Assembly: GCA_014894455.1 (NCBI GenBank)
Contig: JADBLN010000028.1
Span: 1-53,005 of the forward strand
Direction of reading: 5' to 3'
Length of the DNA: 53,005 nucleotides
DNA from: Acidobacteriota bacterium
GTDB lineage: Bacteria; Acidobacteriota; Aminicenantia; Aminicenantales; Saccharicenantaceae
In this document: piece by piece, positions 15,985 through 24,674 of the stretch
Layout: each line of letters starts with the position of its first letter
How positions within the stretch are numbered: position 1 is the first letter of the stretch
Translations under genes and position numbers: made by a program
The notes under the pieces: generated by a model
Seen by the model: the letters and a program-made list of their open reading frames with translations, nothing else
What the model was told of the DNA's origin: nothing
The model's database searches: none

Positions 15985-17411
15985 CGGAGCCACCAACTCA
16001 TCTCGGTCGTCGCGATGTTGACGAGCTTCATCGGGTAGGCGACGAAGAGGCCGGCCGCCAGGCTGAGGACGGCCAGGACGGCGACGACAAAGACCATGGA
16101 TTTCGTTTTCTCGGGAGCCGGGTGCTTGAGCTCACCCAGGAACACCAGGCTGAAAACCCTGAAAAGGTAGTACATCGTCAGGACGGCGGTGAAGAGGGCC
16201 GCGGCGGCGAGCCAGGGCCGGCCGGCCTGCACGGTCCCCATGATGACCAGGAATTTCGAGAAGAAGCCGCCGAAGGGCGGGATGCCGATGACCGAGAAAG
16301 AGCAGACGAGGAAGGCGATCGCCGTGACCGGCATCGTCTTGACGAGGCCGCCCATCTCCCGGATGTCCTTGGTGTGGACGGCGTGGATGACGATCCCGGC
16401 GCAGAGGAAGAGCCCGGCCTTGGCCAGCCCGTGCATCAGGATGAAGAGAAGCGACCCGGAGATCCCGGCCGCATTGGCCACGCTGAAGCCGAGGAAGATG
16501 TAGCCGATCTGGCTGATCGTCGAGTAGGCCAGGATTCTTTTAATGTCGTTCTCCACGGCGGCCGCGCCCGCCGCGACGAGGCTGGAGACGACGACGATGA
16601 TGGGAATGGCCTGCTGCCAACCCTCGGGCAGCCGGAAGGTGTAGAGGAAGAGGCGGGCGAAGGCGTAGACGCCGATCTTGACCAGGACGGCGGCGTGGAG
16701 CAGGGCTGTGACCGTCGTCGGCGCGACGCCGGCGTCCGGGAGCCAGGTGTGGAGCGGAATGGTGGCCGATTTCGAGAACAGGCCGAAAAGGATGAGCAGG
16801 ACGGCCGTCCCCGGGACGAGGGTCCCCCGCATGGCCGTGATGTCGAAGGTGTTGGTGACGCCGTAGATCTGGATGAAGCCGAGGAGCATGACCACGGCGC
16901 CGAAGAACGTCACCAGGAAGGCTTTGTCGGCCTTGCGGACGTGAGCCGGCTCCCGGTAGAAGCCGATGAGTCGCCAGCAGCTGATGGCGATGATCTCCCA
17001 GAAGAGGTAGAGGAAGATGAGGTTCCCGGAGAAGACCAGACCCATCATCGCCCCGATGAAAAGCAGAACCATCAGGTAGTATTCGTTCTGGTTCTCTTCC
17101 TTATGGATGTAGCCGACGGAGTAGACGACGATGAGACAGCCGACGAACGACGACACCCCGGCCATGAAGATCGACAGCGGGTCGATGATCAGGACGAAGT
17201 CGAGGCCCAGGACCAGGCTTTTGCGCACGACGAGCTCCCCCCCTTGGAGAGCGAGGGGGATCAGGGTCAGCGGCAAGACGGCCGTCACGGCGCTCACCAG
17301 GATGGCCCAGACCGACCGGGCGCGCCTGGACAGCAGGCTGGCCAGGGGGGTCGCGAACGAGCCGACGACGGGGACGAGGATCGTTAGGAGGACGATTGTT
17401 TCCGCGTTCAT
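15981..17411 (-). CDS. Antiporter-like membrane subunit (NuoM/MrpA-D type), first gene of the operon
   Basis: A 476-residue protein with about 14 membrane segments. The core motifs are LYLFWEIIAISCWRLIGFY (glutamate), FGLFSKSATIPLHTWLPDAG (lysine), LLHAAVLVKIGVYAFARL (lysine) and ENDIKRILAYSTISQIGY. It is the promoter-proximal gene, with GGAAGG about 12 bases before ATG. Together with the next two genes it gives three pump modules, the number found in complex I. Confidence 0.88.
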   Translation of the reverse strand: MNAETIVLLTILVPVVGSFATPLASLLSRRARSVWAILVSAVTAVLPLTLIPLALQGGELVVRKSLVLGLDFVLIIDPLSIFMAGVSSFVGCLIVVYSVGYIHKEENQNEYYLMVLLFIGAMMGLVFSGNLIFLYLFWEIIAISCWRLIGFYREPAHVRKADKAFLVTFFGAVVMLLGFIQIYGVTNTFDITAMRGTLVPGTAVLLILFGLFSKSATIPLHTWLPDAGVAPTTVTALLHAAVLVKIGVYAFARLFLYTFRLPEGWQQAIPIIVVVSSLVAAGAAAVENDIKRILAYSTISQIGYIFLGFSVANAAGISGSLLFILMHGLAKAGLFLCAGIVIHAVHTKDIREMGGLVKTMPVTAIAFLVCSFSVIGIPPFGGFFSKFLVIMGTVQAGRPWLAAAALFTAVLTMYYLFRVFSLVFLGELKHPAPEKTKSMVFVVAVLAVLSLAAGLFVAYPMKLVNIATTEMSWWLR

Positions 17412-17444
17412 TGGGACAGGTTGCCTTCCTTATTTTGAGGGCCA

Positions 17445-17473
17445 AGTATAGTGATGGGCCGGAGGGTTGTCAA
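17445..17473 (-). promoter_or_regulatory. Strong sigma70-type promoter of the hydrogenase operon
   Basis: On the minus strand TTGACA (17468-17473) is followed by exactly 17 bases and TATACT (17445-17450). Transcription would start near 17438, giving a leader of about 27 bases before the first gene. No operator palindrome is obvious next to it. Confidence 0.82.
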
Positions 17474-17530
17474 GAATTTCCACATGCCTTCCTCACCTTT
17501 TAAACAGGTTTTTTCAGAGATAAAAACCGA

Positions 17531-17559
17531 TTGCTTTTTCCCCTGGAATGTAGGATAAA
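17531..17559 (+). promoter_or_regulatory. Sigma70-type promoter for the YghO-like gene
   Basis: TTGCTT (17531-17536), 17 bases, GATAAA (17554-17559). A GAGGAG ribosome-binding site follows at about 17574-17579, before the ATG at 17591. It is divergent to the hydrogenase promoter. Confidence 0.5.
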
Positions 17560-17590
17560 AGAACGAATCCGCCGAGGAGAGTGAACAAAC

Positions 17591-18715
17591 ATGCCCATCG
17601 AGATCCGCGAGGTCCTTTCCAGCAAAGACCTGAAGACGTTCATCTACCTACCCGAGAAGATCCACGCCGGGCACGAGAACTGGGTCCACCCCATCTACAT
17701 GGACGACTGGAAGTACTTCGACAAGAAAAAGAACAAAGCCTTCGGCTACTGCGACACGATCCTCCTTCTGGCTTGGAAGGACGGACGGCCCGTGGGCCGG
17801 GCCATGGGCATTATCAACCACCGCTTCAACGAACACCGGAACGAAAAGACGGCCCGTTTCGGGTACCTGGACATCTACGAGGACAAGGAAGCGATCCACG
17901 CCATCCTCGGTTTCATCGAAGCCTGGGCCCGGGCCAAGGGGATGACCAAGGTGGTCGGCCCCTACGGCTTTTCCGACCAGGACCCCGAAGGCTTCCTCAT
18001 CGAAGGCTTCGAGCACCGGGCGACCATCGCCACCTACTACAATTTCGAATGGATGCCGAAGTTCCTCGAAGACGAAGGCTACGCCAAGGACAACGACTGG
18101 TTCGTCTACAAGCTTGACGTCCCCAAGGAGCTGCCGGAATTCTATAAAAAGATCTACGAGCGGGCCATGAAGCGCGGCACTTACGAGATCGTCGAGTTCC
18201 GCAAGAGGAAGGAGCTCAAGCCCTGGATCCGTCCCATCCTGTCGCTCATGAACGAATGTTACATTGCCGGCAACATCTACGGCTTCGCCCCCCTCGAAGA
18301 AGAGGAGATGGACGACCTGGCCAAGCGCTTTCTCCCGATCGTCGACCCGCGTTTCGTCAAGGCCATCAAGAAGGACGGGGACGTTGTGGCCTTCATCATC
18401 GCCATGCCCGACATGACCGAGGGTATCCGCAAGGCCAGGGGCCGCCTGCTCCCCTTCGGGTTCATCCACGTCCTCCGGGCGGCCAAGAAGACCAAACAGC
18501 TCGACCTCCTGCTCGGGGCCGTCAAGGAGCAGTACCGGGGCCAGGGTCTCGACGTCCTCATGGGCGTCAAGACCCTCATGTCCGCCCACGAGGCCGGCTA
18601 CGAGATGATGGACACCCACCACGAAATGGAAGCCAACGTCAAGGTCCGGGCCGAGATGGAGCGCATGGGCGGGACCATCTACAAGAAATACCGGGCTTTC
18701 TACAAGATGCTCTAG
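17591..18715 (+). CDS. YghO-like GNAT-fold N-acetyltransferase
   Basis: A 374-residue soluble protein. The N-terminus has the YghO pattern: IREVLSSKDLKTFIYLPEKI, then NWVHPIYMDDWKYFDKKKN and GRPVGRAMGIINHRFNEH. The second half has an acetyl-CoA-binding-like loop EQYRGQGLDVLMG (about 315-327). This suggests a tandem GNAT fold of about 370 residues, the usual size of the family. The substrate is unknown. It is a single gene between its own promoter and a hairpin terminator. Confidence 0.7.
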   Translation: MPIEIREVLSSKDLKTFIYLPEKIHAGHENWVHPIYMDDWKYFDKKKNKAFGYCDTILLLAWKDGRPVGRAMGIINHRFNEHRNEKTARFGYLDIYEDKEAIHAILGFIEAWARAKGMTKVVGPYGFSDQDPEGFLIEGFEHRATIATYYNFEWMPKFLEDEGYAKDNDWFVYKLDVPKELPEFYKKIYERAMKRGTYEIVEFRKRKELKPWIRPILSLMNECYIAGNIYGFAPLEEEEMDDLAKRFLPIVDPRFVKAIKKDGDVVAFIIAMPDMTEGIRKARGRLLPFGFIHVLRAAKKTKQLDLLLGAVKEQYRGQGLDVLMGVKTLMSAHEAGYEMMDTHHEMEANVKVRAEMERMGGTIYKKYRAFYKML

Positions 18716-18744
18716 CCGGGACTGTCCCTCTTTATACGTTCGAC

Positions 18745-18785
18745 GGCGCCAAATCCCGTTTTTTTAAAACGGGGTAAAAAGCGCC
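18745..18785. terminator. Bidirectional hairpin terminator between the YghO-like gene and polA
   Basis: The inner stem CCCGTTTT (18755-18762) pairs perfectly with AAAACGGG (18766-18773) around TTT. Outer arms GGCGC (18745-18749) and GCGCC (18781-18785) can extend it. It lies between two converging genes. A terminal T-run is present only in part on either strand, so efficiency is uncertain. Confidence 0.6.
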
Positions 18786-18830
18786 GCTCAGTATTAACCC
18801 TAAGCAGACCGGGGAGTCGAGGGGTTGATT

Positions 18831-21500
18831 TTATTTCGCGTCGGCCCAGTTCGGGCCGAAGCCTAGGCGCACCTTGAGCGGGACCAGGAGCTCGGCCGCG
18901 CCCTCCATGGCCTCTCGCACGAGCGGCTCGATGGCGGCTTTTTCTTTTTCGGGGACCTCAAAAACAAGCTCGTCGTGGACTTGGAGGATCATGCGCGTCC
19001 CGAGCTTCCGGGCCTCGAGCGCCCGGGCGGCGCGGAGCATGGCCACTTTGACGAGGTCGGCCGCCGAGCCCTGGATGGGGTTGTTGAGGGCGATGCGCCG
19101 GCCGGCCTGCTGGATGTTCCGGTCGGGCATGCGCAGCTCCGGCACCGGCCTCCGCCGGCCGAGGATCGTCTCGGAATAGCCCCGCTCGCGGGCCTCCTCG
19201 ACGACCCTGTCGAGATAGGCCTTGACGCCCGGGAGTTCGCCGAAGTAGCGGTCGATGAACTTCTGGGCTTCGGCCGCCGATGTCCCCAGCTCCTTGGCCA
19301 GGGAAAAGGCCGAGGTCCCGTAGACGATGCTGAAATTGATGATCTTCGCCCGCCGCCGCGTCTCCTCCCCGCCATTGTCCCCGAAGACGAGCCGGGCGGT
19401 CTCCTCGTGGACGTCCCGGTCCTCGAGGAACGTGGCGATGAGCTTGGGGTCCTGCGAGAGATGGGCCAGGACGCGCAGCTCGATCTGGGAATAGTCGGCG
19501 GCCAGCAGGAAGTGTCCCTTGTCCGGGACGAAGGCCCGGCGGAAGCGCGCCCCCCACGGGCCCCGGATGGGGATGTTCTGGAGGTTCGGGTCGCTTGACG
19601 ACAGGCGGCCGGTGGAGGCCACGGTCTGGTTATAGGAGGTGTGGATGCGGCCCGTGGCCGGGTTGATGAGCTGGGGGAGGGCGTCGGCATACGTCGACTT
19701 GAGCTTGGACATCTGCCGGTAATCGAGGACGTGCCGGGCCAGGGGATGGACGGCCGCGAGCTCCTCGAGGATGTCGAGGGACGTGGAGTAGCCCTTGGTG
19801 ACCTTCGTCCGCCGGGCGGCCGGCAGTCCCAGCTTGTGGAAAAGGATGTCGGCCAGCTGGCGGGGCGAGTTGATGTTGAAGGCGCCCCCGGCGAGCGCGT
19901 GGATCTCCTTCTCGAGACGCCCGAGCTCCCCCCCCAACTCCTTGGACATGGACTTCAGCACCGCGGGGTCGACGCGCACGCCCCATATCTCCATCCGGGC
20001 CAGGAGCCCGATGAGCGGCCGTTCGATATCTTCGTAGAGCCGGTCGAGCTTCTTGGCCTCGATCTTTTTCCAAAGGACCCGGTCGAGCTCCAGGGCCAGC
20101 GCGGCGTCCTGGCAGGCGTAAGGCGCGGCCCGGTCGACGGCGACCTTGTCCATCGTCAGCTCGCTCTTCCCCCGGCCGACGATGTCCTTGTAGGGCGTTT
20201 TCGTCTGCTGAAGGTAGTGGAGAGCCAGCTTCTCGAGGCCGTGCTGGCCCCAGTTCGGCTCGAGAAGATAGGACAGGACCATCGTGTCCCGGGAGACGCC
20301 GGCCAGGCGCACGCCCTCGTGCTCGAGGACGATGAGGTCGTACTTGATGTTCTGGCCGATCTTGCGGACGGCCGGGTCCTCCAGGACGGAGCGGAGGATG
20401 TCCAGGGCGCGCTCCTTGGGGATCTGAGGCGGAGCGCCCAGGCCGTCGTGGCCGACGGGGACGTAGAAGGCCTCTCCCGGGACGAGGGAAAAGGACAGCC
20501 CGACGAGGCGGGCCCGGGTGGGGAAGGCGCTGTCGGTCTCCGTGTCCAGGGCCACCTCTCCGGCCCTCGCGATCCGGGCGGCGAGCGCCCGGAGCTCGGC
20601 CTCCTCGAGGATCGTGTGGAATTCTTTTTCGACCGGGAGCCGCGGCTTCTTCAGAAAGTCGGCCAGGAGGGAGGAGAATTCGAGCTCCTGGAAAAGCCGG
20701 ATGGTCTCCTTCTCGTCGGGCGCTTGGACGGCGTAACGCGCGAGGTCGAGCTCGAGGTCGAGGTCGCGGGTCACCGTGACGAGCCGCCGGCTGAGCTCGA
20801 GGAGCTCCCGGTTCTGGGTGATCCTCTCCCGGACGCGGGGGTTCTTGACCCGGTCGATGTTCCGGAGGAGGTTGTCGAGGGAGCCGAATTCCTGGATGAG
20901 GGACTTGGCCGTCTTTTCGCCGATCCCGGGAACGCCGGGGACGTTGTCCGTCGGGTCGCCCCAGAGGGAGAGGACGTCGACGACCTCCCCGGCGCCGACC
21001 CCGAAGACGTCCTTGACGCTCCCCGCGTCGATGGTCGTTTCCTTCGACGGATTCCAGATGGACGTCGTGGCGTCGACGACCTGGAGGAGGTCTTTGTCCG
21101 TGGTCACGATGACGGTCAGGATCCCCTTCGCCGCCGCGCGCGCGGCCAGCGTGGCCAGGGCGTCGTCGGCTTCGTACTTCGGGTACTCGGCCGTGGCCAC
21201 CCGCAGGGCCCGGAGGACCTCCTTGAGGACCGGGAGTTGGGCGACGAGGTCCTCGGGCATCGGCTTGCGGTGGGCCTTGTAGGCGCTGAACTCCTCGTGG
21301 CGGACCGTCGGGCCCTCGACGTCGAAAACGACGCCCAGGTAGTCGGGTTTTTCCTTGTCGACGATCTTCCGCAGGGCGTTGATGAAGCCGTAGATGGCGC
21401 CCGTCGGGAAGCCGCCGGAGTTGGCGAGCCCCTGGATGGCGTAGTAGGAACGGTAGAGGAGGGAATGCCCGTCGATGAGGAAGAGGCGTTTCGGACTCAG
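18831..21500 (-). CDS. polA: DNA polymerase I
   Basis: About 889 residues with all three activities. The 5-prime nuclease domain (1-285) begins KRLFLIDGHSLLYRSYYAI. The 3-prime proofreading domain has DTETDS (about 318), NIKYDLIVLEHEG and YACQDAA, all intact. The polymerase domain has motif A ADYSQIELRVLAHLSQD (about 667), motif B RRRAKIINFSIVYG and motif C QVHDELVFEVPE (about 845). No ATG, GTG or TTG lies between the upstream stop and the first conserved residues. The best start is CTG at 21500, overlapping the TGA of the upstream 81-aa gene as CTGA. Confidence 0.93.
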   Translation of the reverse strand: MSPKRLFLIDGHSLLYRSYYAIQGLANSGGFPTGAIYGFINALRKIVDKEKPDYLGVVFDVEGPTVRHEEFSAYKAHRKPMPEDLVAQLPVLKEVLRALRVATAEYPKYEADDALATLAARAAAKGILTVIVTTDKDLLQVVDATTSIWNPSKETTIDAGSVKDVFGVGAGEVVDVLSLWGDPTDNVPGVPGIGEKTAKSLIQEFGSLDNLLRNIDRVKNPRVRERITQNRELLELSRRLVTVTRDLDLELDLARYAVQAPDEKETIRLFQELEFSSLLADFLKKPRLPVEKEFHTILEEAELRALAARIARAGEVALDTETDSAFPTRARLVGLSFSLVPGEAFYVPVGHDGLGAPPQIPKERALDILRSVLEDPAVRKIGQNIKYDLIVLEHEGVRLAGVSRDTMVLSYLLEPNWGQHGLEKLALHYLQQTKTPYKDIVGRGKSELTMDKVAVDRAAPYACQDAALALELDRVLWKKIEAKKLDRLYEDIERPLIGLLARMEIWGVRVDPAVLKSMSKELGGELGRLEKEIHALAGGAFNINSPRQLADILFHKLGLPAARRTKVTKGYSTSLDILEELAAVHPLARHVLDYRQMSKLKSTYADALPQLINPATGRIHTSYNQTVASTGRLSSSDPNLQNIPIRGPWGARFRRAFVPDKGHFLLAADYSQIELRVLAHLSQDPKLIATFLEDRDVHEETARLVFGDNGGEETRRRAKIINFSIVYGTSAFSLAKELGTSAAEAQKFIDRYFGELPGVKAYLDRVVEEARERGYSETILGRRRPVPELRMPDRNIQQAGRRIALNNPIQGSAADLVKVAMLRAARALEARKLGTRMILQVHDELVFEVPEKEKAAIEPLVREAMEGAAELLVPLKVRLGFGPNWADAK

Positions 21501-21742
21501 TCGTACCCGCCTTCGACGATCTGTCCGAGGATCGTCTTGTGCTGGTCCTCGATCATCCGTTCGATCCGCTCCCTGACGTCGGGCAGGTTCATGAAGGCGG
21601 TGTAAAAGGTCCTTTTGGAGGCGAGCAGCCGTCCCGCCTTGTAGATCAACGATTCGACGTACTGGGCCGCGAGACCCTTGTCCTGGGTTTGGATGATGTA
21701 GGCGTCCCCCCTGTATTCCACTCGGGTGTTGTAGCCGCTCAT
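21497..21742 (-). CDS. Small protein of unknown function co-transcribed with polA
   Basis: An 81-residue protein starting MSGYNTRVEYRGDAYIIQTQ. It is predicted to form a short beta hairpin followed by helices (LAAQYVESLIYKAGRLLASKR and DVRERIERMIEDQHKTILGQI). It has no cysteines, signal peptide or membrane segment. I do not recognise a family. The stop overlaps the polA start, so the two are translationally coupled and expressed from the promoter at 21760-21787. Confidence 0.6.
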   Translation of the reverse strand: MSGYNTRVEYRGDAYIIQTQDKGLAAQYVESLIYKAGRLLASKRTFYTAFMNLPDVRERIERMIEDQHKTILGQIVEGGYD

Positions 21743-21759
21743 GAAGGTCGTCCGCCCTC

Positions 21760-21787
21760 ATTATACTCGTCCGGGCGGGCGGTTCAA
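21760..21787 (-). promoter_or_regulatory. Sigma70-type promoter for the 81-aa gene and polA
   Basis: On the minus strand TTGAAC (21782-21787), 16 bases, TATAAT (21760-21765). Transcription would start about 10 bases before the ATG at 21742, leaving a very short leader. Confidence 0.6.
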
Positions 21788-21813
21788 GCCCGATTTCCCC
21801 GGCCCGGGCGAAT

Positions 21814-21841
21814 TTGACAACCGGGTCCCACTTGGTATAAT
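21814..21841 (+). promoter_or_regulatory. Consensus sigma70 promoter of the yceD-rpmF-plsX-fab operon
   Basis: TTGACA (21814-21819), 16 bases, TATAAT (21836-21841), both hexamers perfect, with TGG before the -10. It is the strongest-looking promoter in the window. Transcription would start near 21848, and GAGG (21858-21861) precedes the TTG start codon by eight bases. Confidence 0.85.
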
Positions 21842-21869
21842 AAGATGAAAATTTTTTGAGGATGATCAT

Positions 21870-22400
21870 TTGGACACGACGATGCTGATCGATATCGACC
21901 GCCTGCCGAAGGAAGGCCTCCGCCTGTCCGGGGATTTCGAGTTCCTGAACCTGGACCTGGTCGAGGAAAACGCCGTTTTCCTCGAGCCGGCCCACGCCGA
22001 GGTCGCCGTCCGCCTCATCGGCGAGGAGATCCTCATCCGGGGCGAGATCACGGCCCAGCTGAGCTTCGTCTGCTCGCGCTGCCTGATCCCGTTCGAATTC
22101 CCCGTGGCCAGCAAGTTCGACCTCGTCTACCTCCCCGAGGAGCTCGACGCCCTGTCCGAGGAGCTGTCCGACGAGAAGCTCGACCAGATGTACTACAGCG
22201 GCCGCCAGCTCGACCTGCGGGCCGTCGTCCTCGAGCAGCTGAACCTGACCTTCCCGGCGAAGCCCCTGTGCGGGCCCGGCTGCGAGGGGATCTGCGCCGT
22301 CTGCGGCGAGCTCGTCCACGACGCCCAGTGCTCGTGCCTCGTCAAAGAGTCCGATCCCCGTTGGAATAAAATCAAATTCAACGTGAGAGGCAAGAGTTAA
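21870..22400 (+). CDS. YceD/DUF177 family protein
   Basis: A 176-residue protein of the family linked to 23S rRNA accumulation, nearly always encoded just before rpmF, as here. It has CSRC (about 69-72) and CGPGCEGICAVCG near 130-142, the zinc-binding type, and an acidic middle. The TTG at 21870 is chosen because GAGG lies eight bases upstream; the internal ATG at 21882 lacks a ribosome-binding site. The stop is immediately followed by the rpmF ATG. Confidence 0.85.
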   Translation: MDTTMLIDIDRLPKEGLRLSGDFEFLNLDLVEENAVFLEPAHAEVAVRLIGEEILIRGEITAQLSFVCSRCLIPFEFPVASKFDLVYLPEELDALSEELSDEKLDQMYYSGRQLDLRAVVLEQLNLTFPAKPLCGPGCEGICAVCGELVHDAQCSCLVKESDPRWNKIKFNVRGKS

Positions 22401-22583
22401 ATGCCTAATCCAAAGAGACGCCATTCGCCGACGAGAAAAGGGAAACGCCGGGCCCACGACGGGCTCACCATCCCCACCTTCTCCGTCTGCCCCAAATGCG
22501 GCAACCCCAAGCTGCCGCACCGGGCCTGCCCCGAGTGCGGGCACTACAAGGGACGGCAGGTGACGGAAGGGACCGAAGACTGA
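22401..22583 (+). CDS. rpmF: 50S ribosomal protein L32
   Basis: A 60-residue basic protein beginning MPNPKRRHSPTRKGKRRAHD, the family N-terminus. CPKCGNPKLPHRACPECG supplies four zinc-binding cysteines. No gap separates it from yceD, and 14 bases lead to plsX, the widely conserved yceD-rpmF-plsX order. Confidence 0.97.
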   Translation: MPNPKRRHSPTRKGKRRAHDGLTIPTFSVCPKCGNPKLPHRACPECGHYKGRQVTEGTED

Positions 22584-22597
22584 CCCGGGTCCCGTGC

Positions 22598-23611
22598 ATG
22601 AGAATCGCCGTCGACGCAATGGGGGGGGATTTCGGCCCTAAGGCCACCGTGCCCGGCGCCATGCGCGCGGCCGAGGATTTCGGCATCGACATCCTCCTCG
22701 TCGGCCTCGAGAACGTCATCCGCCGGGAGATCGACCGGACGGGCCTGCGCAAGTCCCGGGTCACGATCGTCGACGCCCCCGAGGCGATCGGCATGGGCGA
22801 GAGCGTCCTCGCCTTCCGCAAAAAGAAAGCCTCCTCCATCCGCGTCGCGGCCCAGCTCGTCAAGGACGGCCGGGCCGAGGCCTTCGTCAGCATGGGCAAC
22901 ACCGGGGCGGTCGTCTACATCTCGCGCGAGGTCCTGGGTTCTCTCAAGGGCGTGGACCGGCCGGCCCTGGCCCTCCTCGTCCCCGGCGTCGAGGGGCAGA
23001 CCCTGCTCATCGACGTGGGGGCCAACGCCAACTGCCAGCCCCACAACCTCGTCCAGTTCGCGGTCATGGGCAAGATCTTCATGGAGGCGGTCGTCGGCGT
23101 GCCCGACCCCCGGGTGGGTTTGATGAGCATCGGCGAGGAAAAAGGCAAGGGCAACGATCTCGTGCGCGAGTCGTTCGACAGGCTCCAGGCGCTGCCCATG
23201 CGCTTCATCGGCAATGTCGAGGGGAAGGACCTGTTCTCCGGCGTCGCCGACGTCATCGTCAGCGACGGCTTCACCGGGAACGTGGCCCTCAAGGTCTCGG
23301 AAGGGGTCGTCCAGAGCGTCCTGTCGATGGCCCGCCACGAGATCACCAAGAACATCTTCGCCAAGCTCGGCTACCTCCTCATGAAGCGGCACCTGAAAAA
23401 GATCTATAAAAAGGTGGATTACTCCGAATACGGCGGCGCCCAGCTCCTCGGCGTCGACGGCGTCTGCATCATCGGCCACGGCCGGTCCACCGCGGAAGCC
23501 GTCCGCAACGCCGTCCTTCGGGCCCGGGAGTTCGTCGCGAACCGGGTCCAGGAGAAGATCCAGGCGGAGATCCTGCGCTACGAGCACGCCCTCAAAGGAG
23601 TGAGCGCATGA
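22598..23611 (+). CDS. plsX: Phosphate acyltransferase PlsX
   Basis: A 337-residue enzyme that converts acyl-ACP to acyl-phosphate, the first step of phospholipid synthesis in most bacteria. The start [14 protein letters not shown] is diagnostic. Further motifs are [18 protein letters not shown] and [11 protein letters not shown]. The stop overlaps the fabG start by ATGA. Confidence 0.96.
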   Translation: MRIAVDAMGGDFGPKATVPGAMRAAEDFGIDILLVGLENVIRREIDRTGLRKSRVTIVDAPEAIGMGESVLAFRKKKASSIRVAAQLVKDGRAEAFVSMGNTGAVVYISREVLGSLKGVDRPALALLVPGVEGQTLLIDVGANANCQPHNLVQFAVMGKIFMEAVVGVPDPRVGLMSIGEEKGKGNDLVRESFDRLQALPMRFIGNVEGKDLFSGVADVIVSDGFTGNVALKVSEGVVQSVLSMARHEITKNIFAKLGYLLMKRHLKKIYKKVDYSEYGGAQLLGVDGVCIIGHGRSTAEAVRNAVLRAREFVANRVQEKIQAEILRYEHALKGVSA

Positions 23612-24351
23612 GACGCTTCGAAGGACGGGTGTCGATCGTCACCGGCGCCTCCCAGGGGATCGGCGAGGCCATCGCCCGCGACCTCGCCGCCGAAGGGGCG
23701 GCCGTCGTCCTCGTCGACGTGCAGCTCGACAAGCTCGAGGCCGTGGTCCGATCGATCGCCGACGCCGGCGGCAAGGCCGAGGCCCACCAGGCCGACGTCG
23801 CCGACGCGGCCGCCGTCGAGCGCGTCGTCGCCGCTGTCGCCGCCGCGCACGGCCGGATCGACCACCTGGTCAACAACGCCGGCATCACCCGCGACGGTCT
23901 GCTCATGCGCATGCGGGAGGAGGACTGGGACGCTGTCATCCGGGTCAACCTCAAGGGGACCTTCAACTTCTCCAAGGCCGTCATCCGGACCATGATCGCG
24001 GCGAAATACGGCCGGATCGTCAACATCGCCTCGGTCGCGGGCCTCATGGGCAACGCCGGACAGGCCAACTACGCGGCCTCCAAGGCCGGCGTCATCGCCT
24101 TCGCCCGGTCCCTGGCCCGCGAAGTCGGCGTCCGGGGCATCACCGTCAACGCGGTCGCGCCGGGGTTCATCGCGACGGCCATGACGGACGTTTTGCCCGA
24201 GGACGTCAAGAAGACCTACCTCGAGCTCATCCCCATGAAAAAATTCGGGCTTCCCAAAGACGTGGCGTCTGCGGTATTATTTCTACTCTCCGACGACGCC
24301 GCTTATATCACGGGCCAGGTGGTCAGCGTGAACGGCGGCATGTATATGTAG
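23608..24351 (+). CDS. fabG: 3-oxoacyl-[ACP] reductase
   Basis: A 247-residue short-chain dehydrogenase that reduces beta-ketoacyl-ACP with NADPH in fatty acid elongation. Visible motifs: TGASQGIG (about 12-19), NNAG (about 88-91), the catalytic serine region NIASVAG, and YAASK (about Y152, K156). The context between plsX and acpP makes FabG more likely than another SDR. Confidence 0.95.
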   Translation: MRRFEGRVSIVTGASQGIGEAIARDLAAEGAAVVLVDVQLDKLEAVVRSIADAGGKAEAHQADVADAAAVERVVAAVAAAHGRIDHLVNNAGITRDGLLMRMREEDWDAVIRVNLKGTFNFSKAVIRTMIAAKYGRIVNIASVAGLMGNAGQANYAASKAGVIAFARSLAREVGVRGITVNAVAPGFIATAMTDVLPEDVKKTYLELIPMKKFGLPKDVASAVLFLLSDDAAYITGQVVSVNGGMYM

Positions 24352-24395
24352 GCGGTCCGCCATCATCTTTATCAATTTTGTTTGAGGAGGACAGT

Positions 24396-24638
24396 ATGGA
24401 AAAAGACGAACTGCTCAAGAAAGTCAGGGCGATTGTTTCGGACAAGCTGAGTATCAGCGAGGAGCAGGTCACCGAAGACGCGTCCTTCATCGATGATCTC
24501 GGCGCCGACTCTCTGGATACCGTCGAGTTGGTCATGGCCCTGGAGGACGAGTTCGGGCTGGACATCCCCGACGACCAGGCCGAGAAGCTGACGACGGTCG
24601 GCAAGGCCATCGACTACATCGTGGGGCACGCCAAGTAA
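24396..24638 (+). CDS. acpP: Acyl carrier protein
   Basis: An acidic 80-residue protein; [10 protein letters not shown] carries Ser39, which receives the phosphopantetheine arm. GAGGAGG (24384-24390) lies five bases before the ATG at 24396, which fixes the start against an upstream TTG. It sits between fabG and fabF as in most fab clusters. Confidence 0.97.
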   Translation: MEKDELLKKVRAIVSDKLSISEEQVTEDASFIDDLGADSLDTVELVMALEDEFGLDIPDDQAEKLTTVGKAIDYIVGHAK

Positions 24639-24674
24639 TCTCCCGGCCCCCTTTCCTCAAGAATCGTTGGTTCC

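Noticed and set aside
18831-22619. A 1262-codon open frame that would fuse about 370 residues to the N-terminus of DNA polymerase I
   Set aside because: The extra part lies antisense to yceD and rpmF and over the divergent promoters, and reads as low-complexity noise. PolA similarity starts at residue KRLFLIDG.
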